NCBI GenBank assembly: GCA_003342895.1
Contig: PTFA01000194.1
Location: 551,124 to 615,123 of the forward strand
Reading direction: 5' to 3'
Source of the DNA: Casuarius casuarius
Lineage: Eukaryota; Chordata; Aves; Casuariiformes; Casuariidae
DNA: 64,000 bases
Both the position numbers and the translations under genes were made by a program. Every line of letters starts with the position of its first letter. Position 1 is the stretch's first letter. Shown piece after piece: positions 1 through 17,400 of the stretch. The notes beneath the pieces are model-generated. The model did no database searches. It saw only the letters and a list, made by a program, of their open reading frames with translations, and was not told the origin of the DNA.

Positions 1-199
1 ACATCTACAGATACTTGCAGAACGGTACAGCATGTATTCAGCCAGCAGAGATGGGGGATTTGGAATCTGTTAACTCCAGAATTGCTCACAGCAGATGCAT
101 TTGAAAAGTTTTTATCAGTCTAAAAGTTTTACTTGGTTCTACTCTTGTTGTCAAGCATGCATTTAGGTAACCTAGTTGATGTAGAGAGACTCTGTGAGG

Positions 200-2350
200 T
201 TCGTTGTTCTGGAAAGCTTCATGGTAGCTAGAAAGCGTTGCAGAGCTTGGTTGCTGCCCGCAGCAGCTGCTTGGCAGTGCAGGCGTCTCCGAGCCCAGAG
301 GCTGCACCTGGGAGCAGGTTCCCGGGCGTGCTTCCCCGCGGGCCGAGCGAGCCTGAAATGCTGCGTTGGCTGCGCCCAGGAGTCCCTGCGCCGGCCAGCT
401 GAACGCGGCGCGGAGTTCACGTGGGCAAGCCTGGCAACGTGTTGAGTGCAATATTTGCATTTTCTTGTTTTGGGTATAGTGAAGAGGTGGTTAAATGCTG
501 ATCGTGGCTGTGAGTGCTGCCAGACTGCGGGATGACATCTACTTCGTTTTGCTTAGAGGAACGCGGCCACGCGTGACTCTTGGGCCTGCTTCTTGAGTGG
601 GATCGTTGACCCCTTTTTCGAAGAACTGTGCTTTAAAAACGTAGAAACACAATGCGGGACGGCCCAGCAAATTGAGGCACTGTGCTTGGGAGCATGGAAA
701 GGCCATGCGTGCGTGCAGTTACAGCTACGTTTCTGCAAAGCGCGCCTGTTGTAAGCAGGATGGGTGTTTTAGAAAACAGTCTAACCGCTGGTGAGCAAAT
801 TTCGTAACATTTGTAAATGAATTTTGAAGTTTAAAATGGGTGTTGTGCACTCTACTGGACTTCTTCTTCTAATAAGACATCAGCTATCCAGAGCGTTAAT
901 GATTAATTAAACCTGGATTAACGGCTGTTGACTGACTTAGTCTGACGGGCACTAGGAGCCGGGGGTGACGGTTAGCGCAGGTTGCCCCAGGGTGTCACTC
1001 CGCCCCACGGCGGTGTAACTCGGGGTGCGTTTTCCTGCCTCTTCAGCACCGGAGCTCCCAAAGCCACGTGTAGAACAGCTTTATCTTCCTGGCACGGTTC
1101 TGCGGGTGGATCCCAGCGCTTGCGTGACCCTCGGGGTCGTCAGCTGTGTGATGGTCCGCGTGCAGGACAGGACGCTGTTGGAGGTTTCTCCTCCCTTGCC
1201 GCCTAGCTTGTGGTTAAGGTGACGCCCGTTCGTCACGCTTGGTTCCCTTCGCCGCCGGGGCTCCGCTGGCCTTGCCGGCAGGGGAGCGAGCGCGAGGGGG
1301 TGGGCTGCCCCGAAACCCACCGCTTCCGCTCGGGATGCGCCGCAGGGCCGTAGCGGCGGCGCCTTGGGGCCTGCGAGCAGGAGGCCGAGGGCACCTGCGA
1401 AGGGCTGGGGGAAGCAAAGCTTGGCAGGTTGGGCGTTTTGCCGGCTCACGCGTGGCTAGGAGGCTGGTGATGGCTGGTAGCGGGCTGACGGGCAGGGAGG
1501 ATCTCAGACTAAAGGTTTCCCCGTGCCATGTGCTTCTGTCGGTTCTTTGAAGCCGTTCCAACGCGCGTCCTCCGTGCCCCGCGCTGTCCTCCGACTGCAG
1601 GACCACCCCAGGTGGCAGCAGGCTTGATCCTGCCCAAACGCAGCTCACCTCGAAGAGCCGATGGGGCGGGGGGGAGGACGACGACCAACCTTTTTGCGGC
1701 AACACGTGGGCCCAGTTTACGTAACGGAGAGGCTTTCGCCTGATCCCTTCCCCCCCGAGGCTGGCTCTGTTTCTGCTGGCGTCGCGCCCGCACAGGAGAA
1801 GGAATTTTCCCAATTTCCTTCGGAGAGGCCAGGCTGTTTGAGCCCTTGGAGATCACACGGAGGTTAGCTTTAGCTATCGCAAATGCTCAGTTGGCGAATG
1901 ACGGCCAGGAAAGTGGGGCTGTGCGAAACGCAGAATGCTGCACGTGAGGCTCCACGTACGAAATCTGTTCCAGATGCTCCGGTCGGCCTCTCTGCTGCTA
2001 CCCCTCACGGCGACGGCCGTCCTGCCGCGCCGGTTTGAAGTCTCACCTCGTTCCCTGCGTCGCTGCTGCTCTGTGCTGAAAGCCAGGCGTGTGTTGCAGG
2101 GATTGCAACTAAGGGTCTGCAGAACGGCTCTGTATAATCGCGGGTGGAAGGAGGAGGGATTTCACTGAGCTGAAGGAAAACGTACCTCGTCTTTAATAGC
2201 AGAGGAGCAGCAGCAGCGTCCTGGACGCGCGCGCTTTCCACCCGGCTCCCGCTCCGCCGGGGTGGAGACGGTGCTGATGGGGCTGCGGGCAGTGGAGACG
2301 AGGAATTTGCTCCCGCAGCAGCTCCTGGAGGGATTTTCAACTGGCCCTCT
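200..2350. promoter_or_regulatory. CpG-rich block inside a TBCD intron
   Basis: CpG dinucleotides are dense by eye at about 290-430, 980-1480, 1540-1800 and 1980-2300, in contrast to the CpG-poor sequence from 2400 onwards. It may be an intragenic CpG island, such as an alternative promoter or the start of an antisense or noncoding transcript. I see no convincing TATA box, first exon or conserved start codon, so the role is inference. Confidence 0.4.
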
Positions 2351-3050
2351 GGTCCCAAAAGCCTCTGTCAGCTCTGGAAATGTTCTTACGAAGCCTCGAT
2401 ATTGACTTTGAAAACTTGGCGATTTTACTCTGTTTTTTTTCCCCCTCTGATTTTCTGGGCAATGCCCAGACAGCAGCAGCCAACATTCGTTAGCTTGATG
2501 GATCCACGGTTTGTTGTTCAGTGTTTTAACCCAGCTAGTATTTTGCTACGAGTATTTTTTAAGTAATTAAAAAAAAAGAGCCCTGCTGGTTGTCTGGAAA
2601 ACTATGTAACAAGGTGCATTAACTTAACAAAACAGCTTGTCACTCCTATAAACATCTTAATTTCTTGTTTTAAATGCTGTGATTTTCAACAGATAACACT
2701 GCACAGCTTTTTTTTGGAATGGTTTATACCCACCGCTTTGAAACATGGTAGCAGAAAATAAATGTTAGAATTTTTGCGTTCTGCTTTACATACACAATAC
2801 CGCGAGCTTTCCAAACTACGCGGTCTAGAAGTGATTGTGCTTACTAAACAAATACGAAATAGTTTCGTTTGCACCTACGCACTTCAGAGTGCCTGCTTTG
2901 TGTGTGTGTTGAGTAAAAGATTAAATAATTGGTACTGAAATAAAAGTAACAGTTCCTCTTTAGTAGATCCTTGGACTATATTAACAATACTTCTGTTTGT
3001 ATGAGTGTCTGGCAAAGAGCTGTGAGAATCACGTTTCCCAGACTGGGAAT

Positions 3051-3110
3051 ATATATAAATAAATATATATTAAATATATATATATAAATATATATATATA
3101 TTACACACAC
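3051..3110. repeat. AT dinucleotide microsatellite
   Basis: Imperfect (AT)n/(TAAA) tract ending in a short (AC)4 run, about 120 bp upstream of the first TBCD exon's acceptor. Confidence 0.9.
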
Positions 3111-3180
3111 TGCTCTGGGTTGTGTTGTTCCTGTTTTGAATGTTAACCTGGCAGCTTATACAACCGTTAACTGCGTTTGA

Positions 3181-9201
<6,021 letters not shown>

Positions 9202-10076
9202 CTACAGGATATATGGAATAGCTGAAGACTCTGCTCTTAAGCCCTTCCAGTCTTATTTCTTGAAAACGTTCCAGACGTGTGGTGTGACATCTTACTCAGA
9301 CAAAATCCAAGAAAGAAATAATATAGCACAGATGTTTCAATAACCATTTGTCTGCCTTTTCGGGCAGCCACTACATTACACTACCGAAGAGCAAAAATAC
9401 ATTCTAGAAGCTAGTACACTCCTGAGAAGAAAGGCAATATATCCATAAACTGATCCTTTTTCCTTTTAATGCAGGTATTTTGGAATTGCCCATCAGCTAA
9501 AATTTTTTTTTTTTTTTAGAAAGACAGAATTTTCTGCTTTGATAAGAATTCCTCAGTCGGTGAGGGGTTCCTCTCCCCTCTGTTCAAAGGTGGGAAGGCT
9601 CAGTAAGCAGGATAAGCAACACCGATGGAAAACAATTACATAGATTTTGCCACATTCATCTCTTAAGCACTTAATACTTATGAACTGGCTCTATTTTATT
9701 ACGATACGTGAATCTTTAAGGTCGGCCAGTTCTTCCTGTTTAATATTAATATTCTGATAATCCTTTACACTAAAGATGTTTCCTAATGTAAGTAAATCCT
9801 ATGTTCTGAGTTGTCAGGACTCTAAAAAAATACAGACCAGTATTTAAGGAATCTATGAATAATCTTCAAAGACAACCTGTTGTCCTCATAGCAGCTTCTT
9901 TTCTTGTCTTCCCAGCTCTTACAGGGTCCTTTCCACAGTTTTCTGGTTTTAGTTTAATTTAAAAAAACCTGTGACTAACATTTTTGTAATTTTAGAAAAT
10001 AAGAATCTTAACCTCTTGCCCATACAATGCATTCTTATTTAGAGCACAAACTGACCTAAGCATTCCTATTCAAACT

Positions 10077-10082
10077 AATAAA
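10077..10082 (+). terminator. TBCD: Candidate TBCD poly(A) signal (AATAAA)
   Basis: First canonical AATAAA that I see downstream of the TBCD stop on the + strand, about 875 bp after it. Followed by T-rich sequence (TTTTTTCTAG near 10097). Position-based inference only. Confidence 0.4.
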
Positions 10083-10172
10083 AGTTTTAAGATTAGTTTT
10101 TTCTAGTCAACTAATAGAAATGTTATGTTGAAAATGAAGATGTTACAAGATTAATACTGATCTCAAAAATGT

Positions 10173-10196
10173 ATTTCAACATTTTAATGTTGAAAT
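10173..10196. repeat. Perfect 11-bp inverted repeat with 2-nt spacer
   Basis: The arms ATTTCAACATT (10173-10183) and AATGTTGAAAT (10186-10196) are exact reverse complements separated by TT. It lies just downstream of the candidate TBCD poly(A) signal. Function unknown. Confidence 0.85.
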
Positions 10197-10481
10197 GGAG
10201 GCTGAGAAAAGATTGACAAGTGAAAAAAAACCCTTCTCTGATATAAAAAAGATTATATACACATATATACCCTAATATAGAGATAAAATATTCCCTAATA
10301 GACATACAGATATTTCAGTTGCAATTGTTACAAATAACATAATGTGAAATCTGGGAACTTAGGAGGCTGAAGTTGGTACTTGACCTTTTTCTCCTCTTTC
10401 AGCATAAGCAAATAGTAACTAAAATATTTAAGCAAAGAGAGTAAGAACCGTTGGAGTTCACTCTGGGAGAGTGATACTCAC

Positions 10482-10595
10482 TGAACTTGAAGGCCTTTTC
10501 ACAGCTGTCCGAGCCAGCGGCAGACGCCCCTAGTAGCAGCCAGTTTGTGCTCATACGAGTGCACAGCACTCTACTTTTCTTCACGAGCTCACATC
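10482..10595 (-). other. Unassigned exon-like segment, 37 codons, phase 1-1
   Basis: On the - strand an acceptor (CCTCTGTTCTCAG) precedes 10595 and a consensus donor (GTGAGTAT) follows 10482. Between them lies a 114-nt stretch open in one frame: CELVKKSRVLCTRMSTNWLL then LGASAAGSDSCEKAFKF. It sits in the TBCD-B3GNTL1 intergenic space, downstream of the B3GNTL1 stop. The motif LCT..S..WL.LG.S..G reminds me weakly of the start of WD40-like beta-propellers, but I do not recognise a family. It could be an alternative 3' exon, a noncoding RNA exon, a gene fragment or chance. Confidence 0.25.
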
Positions 10596-12466
10596 CTGAG
10601 AACAGAGGAGAAAAAACAGTGTAGAGAAGGCCAAGCATAACATTACAAAAAGGTAAATAAAGCTCGTTTCAGCTGAAATCAACACTTACAAAATTCCTTA
10701 AAAAAGCTTACACAAATAGCATTTATTCATGGGTAGTTAAAAAAAAAAAGTGTTATAAAGACTGTAAACATACATAACTTCATATTTTTACATTTTCATC
10801 TCCATTTAGTTCGTTTTATTACATGATTGTGATATTGTTATAATAGTGATATTCTCTACTCCCTGTGACCGCTGCTTTTCTCTCTCTTTTGTAGAGTTCA
10901 GCGTAATGAAGTTGCTGGCACTGGCCGTCGCTTTGTAAACTGAAGCTCTTGGTTCAGGTGCCCTGAAGAACTGAACAAGTTTGTGCTGTGGCATCTTGAC
11001 AAACTGGATTGTCAGCGCGCGCTGCAAAGTGCACTGTTTAACAAAATAAGAGGCAGAGATATGTTTTAAAGCGTTGTGCAGATGCGCCATAGGAAGGCAA
11101 CAAAGATTCATTACGTTTCTGTTTTTAAATTCATTGTCTGTAGCCACAAGATGGCAGTTTGTCTTCATACTTCTGTCACGATCGACCTGCTTTTTTTGAC
11201 GTCAATGATTTTCACTTCCGCGGCTCTGAATGGAGCCATTCAACCTGTGCTTGCCCAAATGTAGCACCATTGCTGTAGATGCATGAAGTATTAAACGTGA
11301 CTTGCTTCATTATCCTCTTAAAAGAATCATTTTTTCAGAGGTACGACTGGCAACACTTAGTGATAATGAAATCTTCCTGAAGATAAAGTGTCCCTCTGGC
11401 TAGGTCTGTCATTCCTAGGCCATAGATAAACAAAATATCCAGGCTTCACTTTATCAAGTGTCAAAGCCTCTCCTAACAGCTCTCTAACCCATTTAAGCAA
11501 ATGTCTGTGTGGTAAACTAGCTTTAGGGACTCAAGCTTCATTTTTTCCCCCCTTGAAGAATACAGCAGTGATGAATCAGCTCTTCAAGCAACTGCCAGGA
11601 ATTTAGATCATTCCTTATTGCCTATAAAAGAAAATGGTTATAGCAGTAGTGCTCATAACATTTATCTTTAATAAGACTAACCTGACTGTAGGGCAAATGC
11701 ATAGGTGAGATGACACTGTAATTATACCTTGTTATTTGATGGTTCTAATTTAATCCCACTGTGCCAGCCCTTCTTACAGAACAGCCGTTGTATGTACATA
11801 TATGTGTGCATTTGAAAAAAAAGGAAAAATTCAGGAGAAGGAACTAAAAATAAGCCAGTTTCTGTGAGGTAGCTGGGTTGCTAAATGCTATGGCCGGCAG
11901 TAGTCTGCTAATGGAGGTGTTCATTTCCAAAAGTATAACCTGTCTTACTGTTGAGATTCTTTCTGCTTTTCAAGAGACTAACTATAAATGTATCCTTAAA
12001 AAAGGTTGAATAATATAAGTTGTCTTGCAACCTGGCCTGGGAGATGAAATTCAGTGTAAATCAGTGTAAAATTATGCACATAAAGGGAAAAATAGCAGTC
12101 AGGTCACATCTCTTTACATTCCCACTGCCTTCAGGCCTTGCTTGATGTGTTTTTAATGCTTCCTGGTTGTAACAGGCCTCTAGGAACTTTAAGGACTGTA
12201 TTTAGTAGTTACTTAAATCAGAAATGCAACTTAGCAATCAGACTGAGTTTAGTAAGCGAGTCATGTACAACAGTAATGAGAACAAATATCATTATCAATG
12301 GTGTAACAAGTCCTCCTTTAGAAAAGGGTTAATCAGAACAAAGATTAATTTAGTGAAGCACAAATTACTAAAAAAATGTCCAAACCACTGAATACTTTGG
12401 TCATTCCCCCCCACACACACAGACAGGATAACATGTAGCTTCAAGATCACTGCCCTACCTCAGCTT

Positions 12467-12547
12467 TTAGTTGAAGTGATAATAATCCCTCCCCTCCTTC
12501 AAGTTCAATGTGTTTAAGTTTTCTTCAAATGCTCCACCCGTCAAATC
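12467..12547 (-). CDS. B3GNTL1: B3GNTL1 last coding exon and stop
   Basis: The acceptor is CTCCCTATAG. It has 26 codons and [22 protein letters not shown] then RDYYHFN. It aligns end to end with the human C-terminus ([11 protein letters not shown]...EGQDFLHFS), so the protein ends at the usual place. The 3' UTR continues to lower coordinates; the nearest poly(A)-like hexamer on this strand is ATTAAA at 12152-12157. Confidence 0.95.
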   Translation of the reverse strand, partial: DLTGGAFEENLNTLNLKEGRDYYHFN

Positions 12548-12711
12548 CTATAGGGAGGGCAGGGGAGGGAAAAGCATTAGATCAAGCAGACAACCTCATT
12601 TCAGGTCATTAACAGGTTTCACTAATTTGCCTCTGCAACCATCTACACGCAACAGCGGGACATTTCGTTTGCAAATGCACGCGTTTTTTTCAGAGAATGG
12701 AACAAGGGAAT

Positions 12712-12747
<36 letters not shown>

Positions 12748-12922
12748 AACAACAATTTTTTTTGACATGATTTGAGCAATGATGTGTTCGGCTGATGAAA
12801 CGAACCTTTCATCAAGCCCCTGACGGATTATGTCTTGTTAAAGGTGTTTCCTTTCAAGCTTTATTTACATTGTCCTAACAGGAACTCGGTAGGTTTGCGC
12901 CACGAGCCATCTTTCAAGGCAN

Positions 12923-12953
<31 letters not shown>

Positions 12954-14430
12954 AACAGCGATTTTTTTTGATAGATTTTGAGCAATGATTAGCTTGGCTG
13001 ATGAAACGAACCTTTCATCAAGCCCCTGACGTATTATGTCTTGTTAAAGGTGTTTCCTTTCAAGCTTTATTTACATTGTCCTAACAGGAACTCGGTAGGT
13101 TTGCGCCACGAGCCATCTTTCAAGGCAGCGACACTGACTCTAACACAGCTATAATGGTACTAAGAAAACACGCCAATTTTAGCATTTCTGAGCATTTCTA
13201 CTGTCTTCTCCCTGGACTCTGTTAATTCTCCTGATCTTCAATTAAACCTCGCAATACTGTAAGAGAAGAGCAAAAGAAAAAGATGACCAGTGCGCTTTTG
13301 GCTGGCACTGAGCAGCTGTGCTGAAGTTTTAACAAGACACAACAGCCCTGGAAATAGTTAGGAGAGGAAGTGGCATAAGCAGAGTCCAGCCAAAGCTGTG
13401 GAATTAGAGGTGGAGCGTCATGCTTTGGCTAGAATAACTGGATTAAGAAAGTGCTATGGGATCTTTAATTAAACCTGAGTTCACAAATTAAGGTTTATGA
13501 TGTCTCACATGGAGGACTGCATCCATCCAGCTTCCCAGCTCATCCCGTAAACTGAGCTGCTTATAACCATGCTTGTAGCATTTGGGTGTTTCTTGGAAGT
13601 CCGAGGACAAGGCCCCCTCAGTACTTGCCCTGGGGTGTGTTTGAATGCATAAGAAATACTCAAGCAGCAGCAGAATCAGGCCTATGATCCGGATCTCTGT
13701 GGCACTGGGGAAATTCAGCTTTGTTGCTCTTCTCATGAAGTGGCGTCTTTCAGAAACAACAGTTATTCTAATTACAAAACAAACCAACCTGTCACCTCCA
13801 AACCTCTTCTTCTTTTCTCCTGCTTGAATTTATACATGAAAGGAAACCAAATTGTTGTGCCTCAAGACCACAGATGAATTCCTCTTTCTCCTGTGCCATT
13901 CTCACCTACCTGCTATGTTCTTCCATTTTCAGTGGCAATGCCAAAAAAACGTGAAGAATGTCAACAAAAACATTACTACCAGTCCTAGACTCAGTATTTG
14001 AGCTCTGATATTTTACTAATCCTAAAAACAACACAATAATAGCTGGTGAATAATTTGGAAGAAGGCAGAAAAGGTCCCATGGCAATCGAACTTGCAAGCA
14101 AGGGCTTCACTTACCCATGGTGACCAATCTCTTATCTGAGAGATAAGGCCACTGATTGTGAAAGATGTTGAGGGCCCTTTTTTTACTTCTTGAATTCAAG
14201 GATCCTTGACAGTATTCAGTACTTGGAAGGAGTGGGTCCTAATTTTGCAATTCAGTTAAAGTCACAAACTGTCATTGGTCCACACACAAAACTTCCCGCT
14301 CACCTCAAATAGGAGGTCTACTCAAAAATACAGGCTGCAAGCGTGACCTTTAGTCTCCACTAATGATTTCATAAATCCAGTATTGCCCAAGTCAGGCCAT
14401 AGGGTACAGAACAGTACCTGCTTAGCTTGC

Positions 14431-14470
<40 letters not shown>

Positions 14471-17400
14471 ATGTATATATATCTCAACGTGCTCTAAAGA
14501 AGGGTTAAAAAACAAAAAAGAGCCCTGATGCTAAATTAAGCTGGATAGTTAAAGACGAATCTTTCGTTCCCAGAGCACAAGACTGAGGTGACAGAACAAG
14601 GCAGTGTTTTACAACAAGTGGTCTAACAGTAAATTTCCTGAACTTTACACAATCAAACTAGTTTAATTACTGAGACAGAAAGTAGGAAAAAAAAAAAAAA
14701 AATCCCTTTCATTTCGAGCACTTGGAATCTGTGCCAAAACAGGGGACAAGAAGTGAGTTCTAAGCATTTAGCTTTTGCCTCAACAAAGTGAGGGAAAATA
14801 CACAATGCAGACCCTTAGATGAAGTGGTCCTGTAGGTGGCAAGACGATTTCGATGTGCTGAAGCCATAATTTTATTTGCTGTGTAAAAAAAACTTGGAGA
14901 CACACACACACACACACACACACACTCACTCACTCACTCTCTCCTTCCTCAGCAGAAGTTCAGCTACAGCCCTTTGTGAAGCCATTTAAAAAGCTTCTTG
15001 CCAATCGAGCAAAGACCAAATAGGATAATTGTTTTTTTTTCTTTTTTTTTTTCCAAAAATGATTTTTTATATGGTGAGAAAGTAATTCGAAAGCCAGCAA
15101 GGAAGGCACTGTGGAGGTGGGGNNNNNNNNNNNNNNNNNNNNNNNNNNNNNNNNNNNNNNNNNNNNNNNNNNNNNNNNNNNNNNNNNNNNNNNNNNNNNN
15201 NNNNNNNNNNNNNNNNNNNNNNNNNNNNNNNNNNNNNNNNNNNNNNNNNNNNNNNNNNNNNNNNNNNNNNNNNNNNNNNNNNNNNNNNNNNNNNNNNNNN
15301 NNNNNNNNNNNNNNNNNNNNNNNNNNNNNNNNNNNNNNNNNNNNNNNNNNNNNNNNNNNNNNNNNNNNNNNNNNNNNNNNNNNNNNNNNNNNNNNNNNNN
15401 NNNNNNNNNNNNNNNNNNNNNNNNNNNNNNNNNNNNNNNNNNNNNNNNNNNNNNNNNNNNNNNNNNNNNNNNNNNNNNNNNNNNNNNNNNNNNNNNNNNN
15501 NNNNNNNNNNNNNNNNNNNNNNNNNNNNNNNNNNNNNNNNNNNNNNNNNNNNNNNNNNNNNNNNNNNNNNNNNNNNNNNNNNNNNNNNNNNNNNNNNNNN
15601 NNNNNNNNNNNNNNNNNNNNNNNNNNNNNNNNNNNNNNNNNNNNNNNNNNNNNNNNNNNNNNNNNNNNNNNNNNNNNNNNNNNNNNNNNNNNNNNNNNNN
15701 NNNNNNNNNNNNNNNNNNNNNNNNNNNNNNNNNNNNNNNNNNNNNNNNNNNNNNNNNNNNNNNNNNNNNNGATAGCATCTTTTTTTTTTTTTTGCAGAGG
15801 AATTTCATGTCTCGGATGCGGCTCTTTCACACCAGCTTGGGACTTGGGCTCATAACAGCAACATTTTTTGCCATTTCATTTGATAAATCTGGGTGAATAG
15901 CATCACAGAGGAAGAAATGGCTATCACAAAGGAAGAAATATTTTGTATTTAATTTAGTCATAATGTCTATATATTTATCCCCTTATCCTACATTTTCCTG
16001 TGCTCCCACTTACGAAAAGTGTGTTGGAAGGGGAAAGGTAGGAAAGGCGATTAAATAAACACTGCGAAGTTTTGATATTTGGCTCTTCTTTCACATGATG
16101 TGGCCTGCACAGAAAGCAAGGCAAATCCAAACAGTCTATAAATGCAGCAAAGCCTAACCCTTGGCGTTACACTTGGCCTGCACAGTATCAGCACAGACGA
16201 ATGAAAGTTCAACTCTCTGCTCTTCTCGGCCCGTTTAGAAACCATTTCCTGTAGTGGTCAGGCCTAAAGCTTGAAAGCTGCTGCACACAGGATACCTGAA
16301 CACTTTAAACCACAGACACTTACGAGTTTGTTTTGTTTTGGCAGAAAACTGCTTTCCATGGCAAAATTACTAGCGAGAAGTGTGGCTATTTCCATCCAGC
16401 CACGACCCTGCAGGTAGTAAGTGGATTTCATGGATTCTGATGGCCTCCACCAAGACTCCTAACAGCAATAAAATACAGCAAATGTGACAGTGGCTGAAAG
16501 AGGTTGCTAAAAACTATCCTTGAAGATCAGCTGCAAAACGTGGTGATAGAGTAAAAAAAAAAGGGTCCATCAGATTAGTTCTGGAGAGAGATTCAGAAGA
16601 TGACCGACTTGCTCCATGAGACCATCTGATCCCATTTCTCTCTCTACTGGGTTTTAAAATCGTCCTACATCTTGGTACAGATTCAATATCTATGTTTCTA
16701 CCTCTTTCTTATTTTTTCTGTGATTAAAAAGGTGATAAGAGGGTCTTCAGGCGCAACAAAACAATTTGGTTTCTTTGTCCTTCCAACAACCTCATCCTCT
16801 GTGTTCATAATATTAAAATAATTGGTATAATCACATAGGTGTATTGTGAGGTTCATGTTATTAATGGATATAAACACATTTACCCTGCAGAAGGGTAAAT
16901 TCCATAACCGACTTTAACTGTGATATTACACGAGTTTATTCTCAGTAGTGTCCTCATCCGTTCAGCCACTATTTTGTTTTCCCAGTCCATAATGCTGCTG
17001 GAAGTCCATGTGCATTGGTCTTTATTTACTGCACTAGGCTATTTTTGCTATCAGTTCTTACAGCAGCAACTTTAATAGTAGCCAACTGTATAACTGAATC
17101 ACAAAGTGAGAGAGGTAAGGGCATAATCTGTCTACAGTTTCTAGAGATTTGGCACCACACAAATGGCTATTGGCATTCTTAAATTCGCCTAAAAAGGGAG
17201 CCGCTTCATGGACAGATTTTAGAAGCAACTTCACAAAGTCTGCAACTAGTTCAAGTAGGTCATATTGTATATCCAAAAGCTACTGCCTATTACTTAAAAG
17301 ATAGTATGGTCTACCATGTTACGTGATCAGCAACTGGAATACGCTCAGTGGCAAAGAGTGGAAAAAGCTGAAATCACAACTGAAATCATGGACTGGAGTT

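Larger units (their letters stand above)
9202..12466. other. Convergent 3' ends and intergenic space between TBCD and B3GNTL1
   Basis: This stretch lies between the TBCD stop (+) and the B3GNTL1 stop (-), so it must contain both 3' UTRs. TBCD-side poly(A) candidate: AATAAA at 10077-10082. B3GNTL1-side candidates read on the - strand: ATTAAA at 12152-12157 and 11667-11672, and AATAAA at 10815-10820 and 10722-10727. An exon-like segment lies at 10482-10595 (-) and a perfect inverted repeat at 10173-10196. No other gene recognised. Confidence 0.75.

Noticed and set aside
1081..1856. Overlapping open frames of 100-199 codons on both strands
   Set aside because: They lie in the CpG-rich block where stop codons are rare; low-complexity Arg/Pro/Ala/Ser composition, no domain and no conserved start.
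9714..9803. Candidate last exon of B3GNTL1 on the - strand (starts Asp-Leu after an AG)
   Set aside because: Poor polypyrimidine tract and no resemblance after two residues; the exon at 12467-12547 matches the family end to end.
11537..11670. Short + strand open segment (EEYSSDESALQ...)
   Set aside because: About 40 codons, no splice donor, in the B3GNTL1 3' UTR region on the opposite strand; consistent with chance.
13488..13787. 99-codon - strand frame in the last B3GNTL1 intron
   Set aside because: No family resemblance and no need for another exon: the exons at 18334 and 12547 join directly in phase.
14960..15896. Frames of 260-288 codons on both strands
   Set aside because: They are almost entirely undetermined residues from the assembly gap.
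15781..15900. Poly-T plus CAG on the + strand followed by an open stretch, looking like an acceptor and terminal exon
   Set aside because: The frame closes within about 35 codons, no family match, and no upstream + strand gene to join.
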